From: Chlamydomonas reinhardtii
Lineage: Eukaryota > Chlorophyta > Chlorophyceae > Chlamydomonadales > Chlamydomonadaceae
Reading direction: 5' to 3'
Length of the DNA stretch: 64,000 nucleotides
NCBI RefSeq assembly: GCF_000002595.2
Contig: NC_057009.1
Location: 8,281,709 to 8,345,708, forward strand
In this document: one piece after another, positions 45,166-56,971 of the stretch
How the letters are laid out: the number at the start of each line of letters is the position of its first letter
Position numbering within the stretch: position 1 is the first letter of the stretch
The notes under the pieces: generated by a model
Seen by the model: only the letters and a program-made list of their open reading frames with translations
What the model was told of the DNA's origin: nothing
Database searches by the model: none
Made by a program: the position numbers and the translations under genes

Positions 45166-47491
45166 CTACTGCGCCGGGCGTGCGGCGGGTATAGCCCCTG
45201 TGCCCCCGGGCGATGCGCCGGGCGAGTTGTACGGCAAGGCTCCGTACGCTGTGGTGGGCAGCGGCGCCAGGAAGGCGGCGCTGCGCCCTGGCGACAGCGC
45301 CGCGTGTGGACCCGCCAGGCTGCGCGGCCCGTAGGCAGGGAGGCCTGCGTGTGTTTGGGGGCGGGGAGGGAGAGTTGAATTGTGGCAAAAAGCGGAACGT
45401 GCCAACAACTGACATGCCAAGGTTCGTACCCGTTGGTACCGGTCTGCATTCCGTCAATCACGTCCTCTCCCAACCCTGCTAGCCCGCATCCTGCCTTGCA
45501 GGGCATTCACTGCACCCCACGCTGCTTGAGCCCAGGACTTCATGCCTCCTCCCTCCCTTTCGGACGTAGTACGAATACCCCACACCTCCCTCCCTCTCGC
45601 CCCACCTGCCACGGGCGGCGGCAGCAGCGTCATGGTGCCGGTCATGATGCGCGGCCCCATGCCGGGCGGGAAGGCGGGTGTGGCGGCGCGGCTCTTGGCG
45701 GCCAGCAGCGCCATGTCGTCGTTGGGCACCAGCGGGTGGACCTGCAGCGGGCAGGGCAGGGCAGGGCAGGGGTTGGGAGGGTTGCAAGGATTGGTACAGA
45801 GAAGTGTAGCGAAGTAGACAGCAGGCGGAGGGGGGAGGGGGGGGGGTGGACGTGCAACGTGGTGCAAGTGCTCATCTGCCGTTAGACGACCGTATGGCGA
45901 CCGTAGGGTGATCGCGTCGCACCCACATCCCTGGTCGCAGCAACCTCCTTGCTCCTACCCCGCTCCCCACGCCCTGCCACCCACCCCCCTGCCACCCATC
46001 CGGCTTCTGCACCCGGCTTCTGCACCCGCCCCCGGCCCCGGCCCCAGCCCCAGCCCCAGCCCCAGCCCCAGCCCACTCGCCTGCCCCTGCGGCGGTCTCC
46101 TGCAGCACATGAGCCAGCTGATCAGTCCCACCAGCGTCAGCAGGATGAGGCAGCCCACGCCGCCGCCCACCGCAATGAGGATGATCTCGTAGTCGGACAG
46201 CGGCCCGGAGGAGCCGCCGCCGCCGCCGGCATCCACCGGCACCTGCGAGCCTGTGTGTCAGACGGGTGCAAGGAAAGGATGCAGGCAGGACAGGGAACGC
46301 GAGTGAGTGGCGTTGTCAGGGCGCCAGGGCGCCGGAGCGGAGGCGTGTGCGGACGGTGAGCACTGACCAACTGGCGGGATGCGACGAACCGGTGAACGAC
46401 TCGGCACCTTTGCAGCGTGCGCAGCGTGCCCTCCCTCCCCGGGGTCTCTCCCGACAACCTTCCAGCCCCCAGTCCCCGCTGACGCACCCTGCACGTCCAG
46501 GTTTATTGTGAGCACCGCGCCCGCGTCCGTGTTGGCCACCACCAGGCACAGCGGCACGGCGCTGGGTGCGGAGGTGGACCGCTCGCACGTGGCCAGCCCC
46601 ACACACGACACAGGCGTCAGGGCCGGGTCGGAGGGCGGCTTGCAGGGCGTCTGGGTCAGCGGATCGCACGGCTGTGCGGGGAGAGGGGTAAGAGAATGGA
46701 GAGGAGGTGAGTGGCAGACAAGCGTGGCGGGTGTGGGGTTTACTGGTGCCAGAGGGCAGCAGGCGGACGGGGCGGGGCGGCAGGCGAACCGGCACGGAGA
46801 GTGGGCTGCTCCCGAACCGCGCTCCAGGCGCGGCTACCATGCGCACATTCTACCACGTACTCGTTCTGGCATTTTTGCCACGTACGGTATTCGGAAATCC
46901 TGGTTCGGTGTAGGCCGTGCACGAGCGACGCGGCAGGACCTCCTTCACACAACCACGGCAACAGCCATGCACGCGGAAACCCTGCCACCAACCATGCCAC
47001 CTTTCTTCCTACTCTTAGCAGCTGCTGTTATCCGCATCTAGACTCTTGACAGCCCCAACGACCATGGCTACATCCCCCTGACCCGCCTTACCAGGTCCGT
47101 AAGGTACATCCATGCCGACGTGCTGTCGGCCCACATGGTGGCGTCGATGGTGTACCACCCGCACGACACATATTTGCCGCCGGCCTGCAAGCCGTTGCAA
47201 TGAGTGTATGCGTCAGTCCAACGTCCAAGAGGCATCCTCACACGCGGCAGGGTTTCCCCAGGTAGTAAGCGCCCGGCTACGTCAGTCCGGCACGCGTGCG
47301 GGGACAGCAGCCGCGGCGGAGGCGAACCCTACCGCTATCTTGTAAGCGGTGGCGTTGTAGGCAGCCCGTCCTCCCGTTATAGAGCTAAGTATTATCAAAA
47401 ATGTTATTGTCGCCAGGGAACGTGGGCGGATGGCTCGCGAAGGGCCACCATTCCTTTCGATCCTTTGCTTTGGCATCACCGGCGTCGTCAT
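45166..47491 (-). CDS. Single-pass membrane protein (tandem copy 2)
   Basis: Six exons (47333-47491, 47092-47184, 46488-46671, 46081-46250, 45606-45741 and 45166-45344) sum to 306 codons. A basic N-terminus and the hydrophobic stretch SLATITFLIILSSITGG form a signal peptide or anchor. The small outer part is Cys-containing (YVSCGWYTIDATMW, VSCVGLATCERS). IILIAVGGGVGCLILLTLVG is the membrane span, followed by SWLMCCRRPPQ. The cytosolic tail is Pro/Ala/Gly-rich. The fourth intron needs a GC donor (CAG|GCGAGT) to keep the frame. Layout, strand and exon order parallel the gene at 48502-51187. I do not recognise the family. Confidence 0.6.
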
Positions 47492-48501
47492 AGTCGTTCT
47501 AATAGCATTTTAATGTAGTGTAGACGTGGGTTCTGGCCAACAGCGAGCTATTGTTGCAGACGGATGGAAGCAACTTAAAGCAGAGAGCTTGGAAGTGGAA
47601 AGCTCTAAATAAGTTGCAGTTATATCGTATATGCGATGCAGTTCCAGGCGCTTTAAGCGGACAGGGAATGTGTCCTGTGCCGGCCCCTCGTCGCCCCATC
47701 ATCACGCCCCCATCGTGGCAGCAAGCCCCCACCGGTTCCTGCCACTCGCGGCCGCCCTCTACGGTATGAAGGCGCTCAGCACTAAGCAGCCAGCGGCCAT
47801 ACCCCTCGCAATCCACTCAGCACCCTGCACGGTTGCTGCTGACTGCTCGCTTCGGACACGCACAACATGCACGGACATGTGCGGCCGCCTCCACACGGCT
47901 GCCTCTTGGACATACCGTATGGCACAGCCCTGATAATCCCCTCGCCAACCCAACCATCACAATTTACATACCCAAGACACTTTAACTAACATGCGTACAA
48001 CTCGATCTGGCGTAAAGGGCCACTTGCCTTGCGCGTAACGTCATGCCTCCAACCAACCTCGTCATTCGGAGATCGCGCACGTACCGTACGTCCCGGGTCG
48101 TAGTCTCATCAAGTCACATAGTATGACATACTTCGAATTTCACATTTGTAGACATGAGGAATACCGTACGACTCTTGGTCTCTGTGCGGGTAACCCGCAT
48201 TATTCCCACACCGTGCCATCCCGGCCGAGCCCCTCGTCAGGCATTCAACTTAATCCGCTAAACACGCCCAATACGCGTCCATCAATATCCATGTCATGTA
48301 CGGCGTGATTGCTCCTTGGTCGTGCTACCGATAGTTGCCACCACCGTTAAGAAGCAACGGTATGCCTTGCTGCCATGGCGCCTCCCGCCTGCTTCCAGCC
48401 AGCCGCGGTGCGCACCGACTGCCCGTAGACAGCCCTTCGCCTACCCACATGACACACATCACAGCTTCTCACAGCGCATGGGGGCGAACGACCGGGCCTC
48501 C
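47492..48501. other. Spacer between two membrane-protein genes
   Basis: It holds the presumed 3' UTR of the upstream gene, with a minus-strand TGTAA signal at about 47967, and the promoter of the downstream gene. Nothing else is seen. Confidence 0.45.
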
Positions 48502-51187
48502 TTAGAGTGGAAAGGATGGGCGGTTGGCGTCTGAAATGGCAGTCGGATTCTGCAGCGTTGCTGCAGTCGGCGGCAACAGCACTGCCGGCGACACTGTCGC
48601 CGGCATTGCAGCGGCAGTCGCTGCCGCCCCCACCGACTGCAACGGCTGAAGCGGTTGCAGCGGCTGTAGCGGCTGTAGCGCCTGCGGCACGGCACCAAAG
48701 GGCGTGGCCACGCCACCAAAGGTTGCTGCCGCGGCGGTGCCCTGGGGATTTGCCGTGAGACCCTGGGACTGCGGCATCTGGGTCGCCGGCGCTGTCTGGA
48801 CGTTGTGGTAGGCGGCTCGGCTGCTGGCCGCGACTGTCAGCAGGGCATCCCCAACATTTGGTGGTAGCTGCGTGCCACCATTGCCGTGAACGACAGTGTT
48901 TAGCGGCGTGGGGTACGGATGGGACGAGCCGATCGCCATAATGGGTTTCCCATCTGGGCCAACCGTACGCAGCGTTACGGTCATGTCGACCGGGCCGCTC
49001 AGCGTGGGGCTGTACGGCAGCATGCCCGCCGTACCACCCTGCGCCACCATGCCGGTGCCGTACATCCCGTTTGTCATCATCATGGGGCTGCCGTACGCGC
49101 CGGGCATCATGCCGTACTGCGGCTGCTGCTGTAGCTGCATCTTGCTCACGTCCGTAAGCAGCGTCACAGGTGTGGTGCGCATTGCGTCGGCTCGCCGCCG
49201 CATGCAGTAGCGCACAAGGAAGTACAGGAGCTGCAGGGGTGCGGCGAGAGAGGAGACAGAAAGGGGGAGTCAGGTCAAATTACATATCTTGTGATGGAGG
49301 GGCACCTGCTGGTGAGGGCTGTCCTGGACGGGGGGCGGGCTGCAGGCACGGCAGGCCGTCCGCAGCACCCGTGGTCAACACCCTTATGCACCCCCGGAGT
49401 CATAGGCTAGCGAACATCTGTTTGGCAACAAGAAACTCACGATGACCAACAGAAAGAATCCCAGGATGCTGAAGATGATGGTCATGGTCTTCCACAGCGC
49501 CCAGTTGCTGCTGCTGCCGTTGTCAGGAGGCGGCGGTGACACGAAGACGCCATCGGGGGCCGGCGGCGGCTGGTCGTATATCGGCGAGGTGCCTGGCAGA
49601 GTGAGCACAGCGGCACGGGACAGGCCATTGCTAGAAATGGACGCATGCAGGGGGGATGCAAGGAATCGTACAGAGAAGTATAGCGGAGTAGACAGCATGC
49701 GTGGCGGGGGGCTACTTTAGTCCAAACCCAATGGGGGGCGCGCAAGTTGCTGTGATCATCTGTTTGGTGGCCTGGCGCAGACACAGACACAGACACAGAC
49801 ACAGACACAGACACAGACACACGTGCACGCACACACACACACACACACGCACCTATGATCTCCACGTCGCACGTGACCGACTTCACCGCAGCTGTAGCCA
49901 TGGTGGTGTTGCTGGTGGCATTGCCGGTGACGTTGCTAGACACGGCAGGCCTAAGCACGAGGCATGCTGCCTCGGGCTTGTAGTTGGGTTCATCTATATC
50001 TGTACACATGCACATGAACATGTTAATCATAGCCAGGCGAAGGCGAAGCTGGTTAATGTTCATGAACATCCCTTCGTACATGCCAGGCAGTCCCGCCCGA
50101 GCCTCACCCGTCCGGCGCTCATGGCACAGCGTTTGGTTGTTGCAGTTCATCATCCCGGCGCCGTTCAGTGGTATGCACACGCCGTAGCCCACACATGACT
50201 GCGTGAAATAGTTGTTGAGGGCATGTGTGTGCAAATGTTATGCGTCGTGAGGGGCCGAAGACGGGGCGCATTGGTGGATAGCGCAGCGCCATGTGTGTTG
50301 CAGCACACGACAGAAACACAATGACGGTGTCGATAACGGCGTGGGAGACCACTGCTATCGGAGATGCGAAAACGCGGGTGTGGGCATCACACGGCCGTGA
50401 CCGGGGAGTTGGGAGCGTGGCCCTCTGGCCTTTGCGTGAGCATATAAACCGTGAACTAATAAGATTGGCGACCTTGCAGCTTGCAGGAACAGCCACGCGG
50501 TAGTCCGAGAGAACACGTTATGCGCCTCACCAAAACGGTGGCACAGCCTTGTGCTTTCAGGCTTTGCCCCTGCCCCGCGCTGCCCGTTCCTCTCACCAGG
50601 TTGGACGCAATCCAGCCGTCAATGTACGACGTGCACCAGGCCTTGTACCGCTGCATCGTGCGGTTGCACGAGATAATCGGTGTGGCATGGGTGGTCAGCA
50701 CGGTGTGTCAGCTTCAACTCCATGACGCAGGAGCATTCCCCCATGCCGTTTCCAAGCAGCGTAGCCCATCATGTGGATCTTGCAGATTAACATGCCTCGG
50801 CTGATGCCTCGGGCGTAAATGCAGATACTAGCCCCAAGCACTTGACCCCACAACTGTCGGCTTCAACCGCTCCATTTGCCTCACCCGAATCTCGCTGAAG
50901 CCGCAGAACGTCCTCCCCGCTGCAGGAATATCTTGCAGCGATACATAGTAGCCCGTCACGAGTAGCGCCTGGGTTGCTAGCAGCAACACCGCAGCTGGTA
51001 ATGCCCATGGCACGGCCGTGGTACCTCCACACCACGCACCCGTTCTGGCATATCCCAGCCTTCTTCCTCTGATCCGGCGTCCATTCCCGCCTCTTCTCCG
51101 TGTCGGCCTTGATGTTGAAGCTCCGAGCGCGTCTCGTTCTGAGGCCATGTTAATGCCTGCTAGCAGCGTCTGCGAGCGCTGGGTCAC
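48502..51187 (-). CDS. Single-pass membrane protein (tandem copy 1)
   Basis: Five exons (50885-51187, 50597-50650, 49853-50198, 49441-49592 and 48502-49230) sum to 527 codons, or 514 if the second ATG at 51148 is used. A basic N-terminus precedes ALPAAVLLLATQALLVTGYY. The outer part has conserved-looking cysteines (SCVGYGVCIPLNGAGMMNCN, MFMCMCTD) and N-glycosylation sites in SNVTGNATSNTT. A Pro-rich stalk leads to the span TMTIIFSILGFFLLVILLYF and RYCMRRR. The 230-residue cytosolic tail is Gln/Met/Gly/Pro-rich with LQPLQPLQPLQ. Exon 2 starts in a short acceptor context that I am less sure of. Possibly a surface receptor or adhesion protein. No family is recognised. Confidence 0.6.
49778..49822. 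repeat. (ACAGAC)n microsatellite
   Basis: About seven hexamer units followed by CA dinucleotides lie in an intron of the membrane-protein gene. Confidence 0.9.
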
Positions 51188-52943
51188 GGCATTCAGGTTG
51201 AGGCGGCCTTGGGGCGGTTAGGGCGGTCGAGCCCTCCGTTGTCTGCCGAAGCCCTTGATGCGCGCATTGTATTCGTAGAAATGATGAACAAGACGCCCGA
51301 CGGCTCGCTCATGGAGGCCTAGAAACCCTCAACTCAGCATGCCCACCAAAGTCTAAGTTCGTCAAATGAAGGTTGCATGACGTGTATATTCTTACCTTGG
51401 ATTACGCTAGTATCTCAGCCTCTGCTCCTGTATGGCTTCGGAGACGGGTGACATTCCATGGCTCGCCCGTGCAACTCCCTGAGTCAACTAGCAGTATGCG
51501 ACCGTGTGGAACAACATGGCCAAATGAAAGGGCTCAAGAGTCTCCTGCGTGGCCGCAACTTCGCACGCTGAAAGAACAAATTCCCGTGGCGGGCGATGGC
51601 AGGTTCGCCTGAACCGGTTCCGCTTCCGGGTATTGTAGAATGTGCCTCAATATTCAGAGGTCCGTCTTGAGAGCGTCTATGACTGCACAAGAAAAAGGCG
51701 CGCGAGTTTCACCAAGGCAACCGCGCCAGCACAAGCGCGCTTCAAGTCAACTCTATCTGTAAGGCGCCGGCCTCGTGAAACTCTTTGACTTCGTGTGTGC
51801 TTTCAAACGGCGCGCCGTGCAAAAAGGAGGTTTGGGAGGCTTCCCTCGGGTGCGTGTGCGCCGGATCGTGGTTCCAAGGCGCCCTGATCGATGAGCGCGC
51901 CAGCCAGGCGCATTCAGTGCATCTAGCTGCAGCACGGCTGACGCAATGAACGCTCCCACACAAAGAATTGGTTGGTAGCGTCCAAGGAGGTGTGAGAGGC
52001 CGAACGCGGCACGGGCAGAACTTGCTGATAACCCTCTAGCTCATGCCTCTAGCTTCAGGTGAGACCTCGCTGAAGCCAGGTCAAGCCGTTCAAGCGCGAT
52101 GCACGTTACAGATCGATACTCGCGGCTACACGCCAGCGCTCTGCCTCAGGCCCGCTTAGCCCGCGCGCAACCCGGCAGCCACGTCCAACGAAACAACCTC
52201 ACAGGGACGGAACCACCAGTCACTCACTTGCACACCACACATGCCCCTTAATCAATTCCCGTGATCGATGTCCCCCATCGGGAGCACGCGTGGGCGCTTG
52301 TTCAAAATGGGCTACGGGTCTAGAAGCGGCCGGCTCATGCGGCCTCGACAAAGCGCGGGCGCCCACGCCCACGTCCCTCCTATTCCCTTGCCAATCCGTC
52401 TGCCGTCGGTCTTACCGCACACTGATCCTCGCTGCCCGATGCAGCTCTCAAAACGTACCCAAGCTTTGACCACTCCTCCATTTGTCAGTGGCGCCATTGG
52501 CGCCTCACACATTGCAGAATAGGCCACGCCTCGTCACATCGCTGCATTTCTACGGCATCTGTTGTGAAGGCGGCGGCGCGCCAGCGAGCAACAGAGCCCG
52601 CGCGGCTAGCACTGGCCAGCCACGCTCCGGCAACGCTCCTAGACCATATACCCCTGCTCACCTTTTCTGATAGGGTCAGTAGGCTTCCTGCAAGCCCCAG
52701 TCACATCTACTCACCGCCCTCAGTTTCCGAAGTCACACGTCCTGACACTCACACAGGCACTCGCCTCCTCGAGGGCACTGGTCTTCCTCTCATACGCAAA
52801 GCAGCACCGCTGCTTCGGCCGCTCGCAGCAGCTGCTGCCCGCTCCCGCCCCAGCCAACAACTTCAGCCACAACTGACATGGCTGCATCTGCTGCCATCAG
52901 CCTTTCCGCAAATGCTCCAACGACGACCATGAAGGCCTGCCGC
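51188..52943. other. Intergenic: membrane-protein promoter and CHLI1 3' flank
   Basis: The two minus-strand genes are head to tail. The first minus-strand TGTAA after the CHLI1 stop is near 52108, which would give a long 3' UTR. Open frames here show no family features. Confidence 0.45.
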
Positions 52944-55900
52944 TTACTCCATGCCGAACACCTGCTTGAAGATCTCACGCACGCGGTCACCGTCGTCGAT
53001 CTCAGCCAGGGGGTCTTTCCGGAGGCGGTGGCGCAGGCACAGGGGAATGACACGGTAGATGTCCTCGGGGGTCACCTGAGCGAGGCAAATCAAGCATGAG
53101 GATGGTGAGCTGCAGGTCATAATACGGCATCGCCAGTTGGAAAACCGGCAGATCAGGGGTGCGTGCACGCGTCCATGCAGGCATGCATAACCAACCCCGC
53201 GCTGTGTGCATCCATCTCGCCCCTCTAGATCCCCAACCGTTATCACCCTTCCGCCACCCTTCCCTCTGCAATATTGCTCTGCTCACCTCGGTGCGGCCCT
53301 CGAAGGCGGCCAGGGCCTTGGCGGCGCGGTTGGTCACGATGTCGCCGCGGATGCCGTCCACGTTCAGGTCCGAGCAGATCTGGCTGATCTTGACGCGGAA
53401 GTCGTAGTTGACCTCGCCCTGCTTCAGCAGCTTGCGCGCGTCCACGATGCGCTGGGTCAGCGCCATCTGGCCGGCCTCGTAGTCCTTGCTGCGGGCGAGA
53501 AGAGAGGAGAGGCGGCAGCAGTAGGGGGGTGATGCAAGGTGTGACATCACAGCTGCTGCACCAACACCGGGGTGCATAATTGTGGCCGGACACCACCAGA
53601 GAACGACCACCCTACTCTTTCGAGGCCTTGAAATGCAATGCAAGCTCTACAGTGCGCCGCAGTGTGTACATGTCTGCCGTATCGTAGAGCGCGCGCTCAC
53701 CGGAAGGCGGCGGGGTTCTCGTCGAAGGTCGAGCGCTGCGACACGATCTGCACACGCAGGCGGGGGTCCTTGACGGTGCCGATCTGGGCGTGCATGCCGA
53801 AGCGATCCAGCAGCTGGGGGCGCAGCTCACCCTCCTCGGGGTTGCCTGGCGGGGTGGCGTGTGGGTGGGCACAGGATCGTTATACGGCCATGTTGAACTG
53901 TAGATGTCAAGGCTTCGGACCAGAGCCGGCCCAAATCAGGGACCAAGACGGCTATGGTACAACGCTTCGTCCAGAAATGCGGAGCCCCGTGGTCGCACAG
54001 GTCACCATCAGCAGCCGCAGCGGCAGCTGCACTCACCCGAGCCGACCAGGATGAAGCGGGCGGGGTGGCTGATGGAGATACCCTCGCGCTCCACGGTGTT
54101 CCAGCCGGAGGCGGCCGAGTCCAGCAGCACATCGACCTGTGGGCAAAGGGCAGCAGCGGACAGGGTAATGTTAGGGTGCCAGGCGTGCAACCGGAAGGGA
54201 AGCAGCCGATCAACCGCGACCACCAGCTTAACCGGCTCATCTGGCGGTCTAACCCATAACTCTCAGGCGAACACTGGCCACATTCGTGCAACGTGTCAAC
54301 TGGAGCGCGCGCCGCACTTCGCAGCGCAGGTTGCGTCTCCCATCCCCGCTCGCTCCCCGGCCTCGTTCGTGCGCCATTCTGCGAATGCTTTCCCCGCCAG
54401 GGCCAAGCCGACATATCGCATACCAGTTGCCGTCCCCACACACCCTTCAACGACCCCACGTGTCCGCCCACCCGCCCATTCTGCCCCATCACCATCCCCT
54501 CACCGCTATCCCTGCCACCCGCCAGCCCACCCACCAGCCTCAGCCCACACCCAACACAGCCAACACAGCCCCTGCCGCCCAGCCGCCCGACCGCCTATCT
54601 GCCCCTGCTCACCAGGTGGTCGTCCAGCAGGTTGACCTCATCCACGTACAGGATGCCGCGGTTGGCCTTGGCCAGCAGGCCGGGCTCGAACGCCTTGACA
54701 CCTATGTGCGGGAGCGTTGGGGAGAGCAAGGGTGTGAATCTTGTGATCAAAACGCGGCAGGGGTGTCGTCTTGCCTCTCTCTGCGCTGTTCGGGCCCGCT
54801 TCGGCTCTCCTGATCTTCACCCTAGCCTGCAGAGCACGCCCCGCGCCTCGCTCTCACCCTCGGTCAGCGCCTTCTCGATGTCGATGGTGCCGCACACGCG
54901 GTCCTCAGTGGCGCCCAGGGGCAGGTCCACCATGGGAATCTTCTTGGAAGACACGGGCAGCTGCTCGCCGGCCTTGACGCGGTTGCGCACCTCCTCGCTC
55001 ATCAGCTCGGGGTCGGTGGGGTCCGAGTTAAAGGGGTCGTTGGCAACCACCTGTCACATGGTGGGGTGTGCGGGGCGGCGTGTGCGGAGCGTGTCACAGG
55101 GGTAGCGGTAGGTGCCGGCATGGGTTTGAAGAGGCGTGGGTGGTGGCGCGCGGTGATGGCCTTGTGCAACCGTGAGGCCGGGTGCTGGTCCCAAGTCGTG
55201 ATGCCTCAGCTGACCAGCAGCTACAAGTACAGGCTGCTTGGGCCGGCGCTGTCTCCACGCCTCCGCTGTCGTCCTTGAGCGTTCCTTCAAGTGTGCGCGC
55301 CCGTGTATACCCAAACTCGCCCCCAGACCCTCCGAAGCCCCCAGCACCCATTGCAGCCATTCCGCGGCCCCCGCAACACCTGTTTCTGTTCACGCTTTCG
55401 ACGCTTAACCACACATTTGCCAAACTGGGGTTGGGGGAGGCGCGCACCTGCATCTCGGGCAGCAGATCCGCCAGGGCACGAATGGTGGTGGACTTGCCAG
55501 TGCCACGGTCGCCCATGATCATGACACCACCGATCTTGGGGTCGATCACGTTCAGAATCAGCGCCAGCTTCATCTCATCCTGGCCCACGATGGCGGTGAA
55601 GGGGAAGATGGGGCGGGCCTGGCCTGCGGGGCAAAAAAACGAGCCATGGGTTCAGATGTTGCGAGGGAGACCCGTCCCGGCAGAAAATCTTTGCGCGACA
55701 CTTACCCAGCTCCTTCTCAGTGCGGCCCTCAGCAGCCTTGACCTCAGTAGCGGCAGCGGCGCGCACTGCAAAGCAAGCGCAGAAGTTCAGTCGCCGGACA
55801 AGGCAAGGACTGCAAGTCGGTGCTCAAGTTCGATGGGTCCTAGATCTACCGCTTCAAATCCTTATATTTGTATCATGGCTTCTCACCCAGCAGAGCAGCG

Positions 55901-56144
55901 CGCTGCGCGGCCACGGGAGCGCCCTGCGTGCACGAATCGGGGACCATGGAACGCTGGTGAGCCAACCGCTTAGATCCACGAGCAGTAACCATGAATTGGA
56001 CGTTCTTTAGATGCAACTGCACACCTGGAAGGGGGCCACGCGGGCGGAGGAGGCCACCTTGCTCGACACAACCGGCACCGCGGAGATGCGGCCCTGCTGC
56101 TTGGCAGCGACCTTGGAAGAGGAAACACGCATGTTCAGGGCCAT
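52944..56144 (-). CDS. CHLI1: Magnesium chelatase subunit I, chloroplast
   Basis: Ten exons sum to 417 codons, the known length for this protein in Chlamydomonas: 56025-56144, 55887-55923, 55706-55765, 55448-55623, 54858-55050, 54613-54701, 54037-54136, 53701-53845, 53287-53488 and 52944-53075. Residues 1-60 form a chloroplast transit peptide ([20 protein letters not shown]). The AAA+ core has Walker [10 protein letters not shown] (about 110), Walker [11 protein letters not shown] (about 210) and the sensor region FILVGSGNPEEG. It ends [15 protein letters not shown] hydrolyses ATP in a hexameric ring with CHLD and drives Mg2+ insertion into protoporphyrin IX by CHLH, the first committed step of chlorophyll synthesis in the stroma. 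It is divergent from the ferredoxin gene. CHLI activity is redox-regulated in plants, which fits a ferredoxin neighbour only loosely. Confidence 0.97.
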
Positions 56145-56407
56145 TTTTATATCGGTTGGTTCGTGTCAAAGGGTCAAGAACAAAACTCAAGAGCTGCGGG
56201 GCGAGGCAAAAGAAGGACAAGTCGCGGAATGAGGGTCCGATGCAGATCCGATTTCAGTTCCCTAGCGCCGCTCCTTCCAACGCCCTAACCTTGTTTGATA
56301 CCTGTAATTTATCCTCTGCGACAGCGCACCGGCCCACATCCCACCACGGCGACGCCGGGATTCACAGTCTTTCAGTCGCGCATCGCCTAGACCTTTACTC
56401 TGTAGGA
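56145..56407. promoter_or_regulatory. Shared divergent promoter, CHLI1 and ferredoxin
   Basis: Only 263 bp separate the two start codons, and both 5' UTRs must lie within it. A TATAAA on the minus strand touches the CHLI1 ATG and is too close to be its TATA box. I see no motif that I can assign with confidence. Confidence 0.6.
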
Positions 56408-56971
56408 ATGGCCTCGATGACTGCCTCGCTGCGTAGCAGCACCCTAGCCAGCACATCCGCGCCGTCTGCAGTGCGCCCGGTCATGGGCAGCCGCGCGCGC
56501 AGCGTGCGTGTGCATGCCTCCGACGCTTTCTGCCGCGACAAGGTTTCAGCCGTACGCGGTGTGGAGTCGAAGGGCATCAGCTACAAGGTCACCTTCGTCG
56601 GTGCCGACGGCGAGACTCGCGAGATTTCCTGCCCGGACAACCAATACATCCTCGATGCCGCGGAGGCGCAGGGCCTGGACCTGCCCGCCACCTGCCGCGG
56701 CGGCATCTGCGGCGCCTGCGTGGCGCGCGTGGCCAAGGGAACCATCGACCCCTCCGACATCGCTGACCTCACCTTCACGCTAGACGAGGAGGAGCAGGCC
56801 AAGGGCATGGCGCTGCTGTGCATGACGCGCGCCACGTCCGACCTCACGCTGGAGACCCAATCCGACTGGGGCTACTCGCTAGGCGTGGGCGAGTGGAAGG
56901 GCGCCACCGGCAAGTTCAGCTCACGACCGGAGCCGACCATGGGGAAGGGTTGGGCGGAGCTGCAGAAGTAG
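56408..56971 (+). CDS. FDX3: Plant-type [2Fe-2S] ferredoxin with C-terminal extension
   Basis: One exon encodes 187 residues. The start at 56408 opens MASMTASLRSSTLASTS, a typical chloroplast transit peptide ending near VRVHASDA (about residue 40). The cluster ligands are Cys96, Cys101, Cys104 and Cys138 (CRGGICGAC and LLCM). Beyond the usual ferredoxin end there is a further tail of about 40 residues, rich in Gly, Trp and Lys (WGYSLGVGEWKGATGKF, GKGWAELQK). The product carries single electrons in the stroma. The name FDX3 rests on my memory that FDX3 neighbours CHLI1 in C. reinhardtii, and the family itself is certain. It shares a 263-bp promoter with CHLI1. The tail may set partner choice. 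Confidence 0.9.
   Translation: MASMTASLRSSTLASTSAPSAVRPVMGSRARSVRVHASDAFCRDKVSAVRGVESKGISYKVTFVGADGETREISCPDNQYILDAAEAQGLDLPATCRGGICGACVARVAKGTIDPSDIADLTFTLDEEEQAKGMALLCMTRATSDLTLETQSDWGYSLGVGEWKGATGKFSSRPEPTMGKGWAELQK

Noticed and set aside
46000-46080. Ordinary GT donor for the fourth intron of the membrane protein
   Set aside because: The nearest GT donor (5 bases on) breaks the frame, while the GC donor keeps it through the last two exons.
56142-56152. TATA box for CHLI1
   Set aside because: The TATAAA abuts the start codon, which leaves no room for a 5' UTR.
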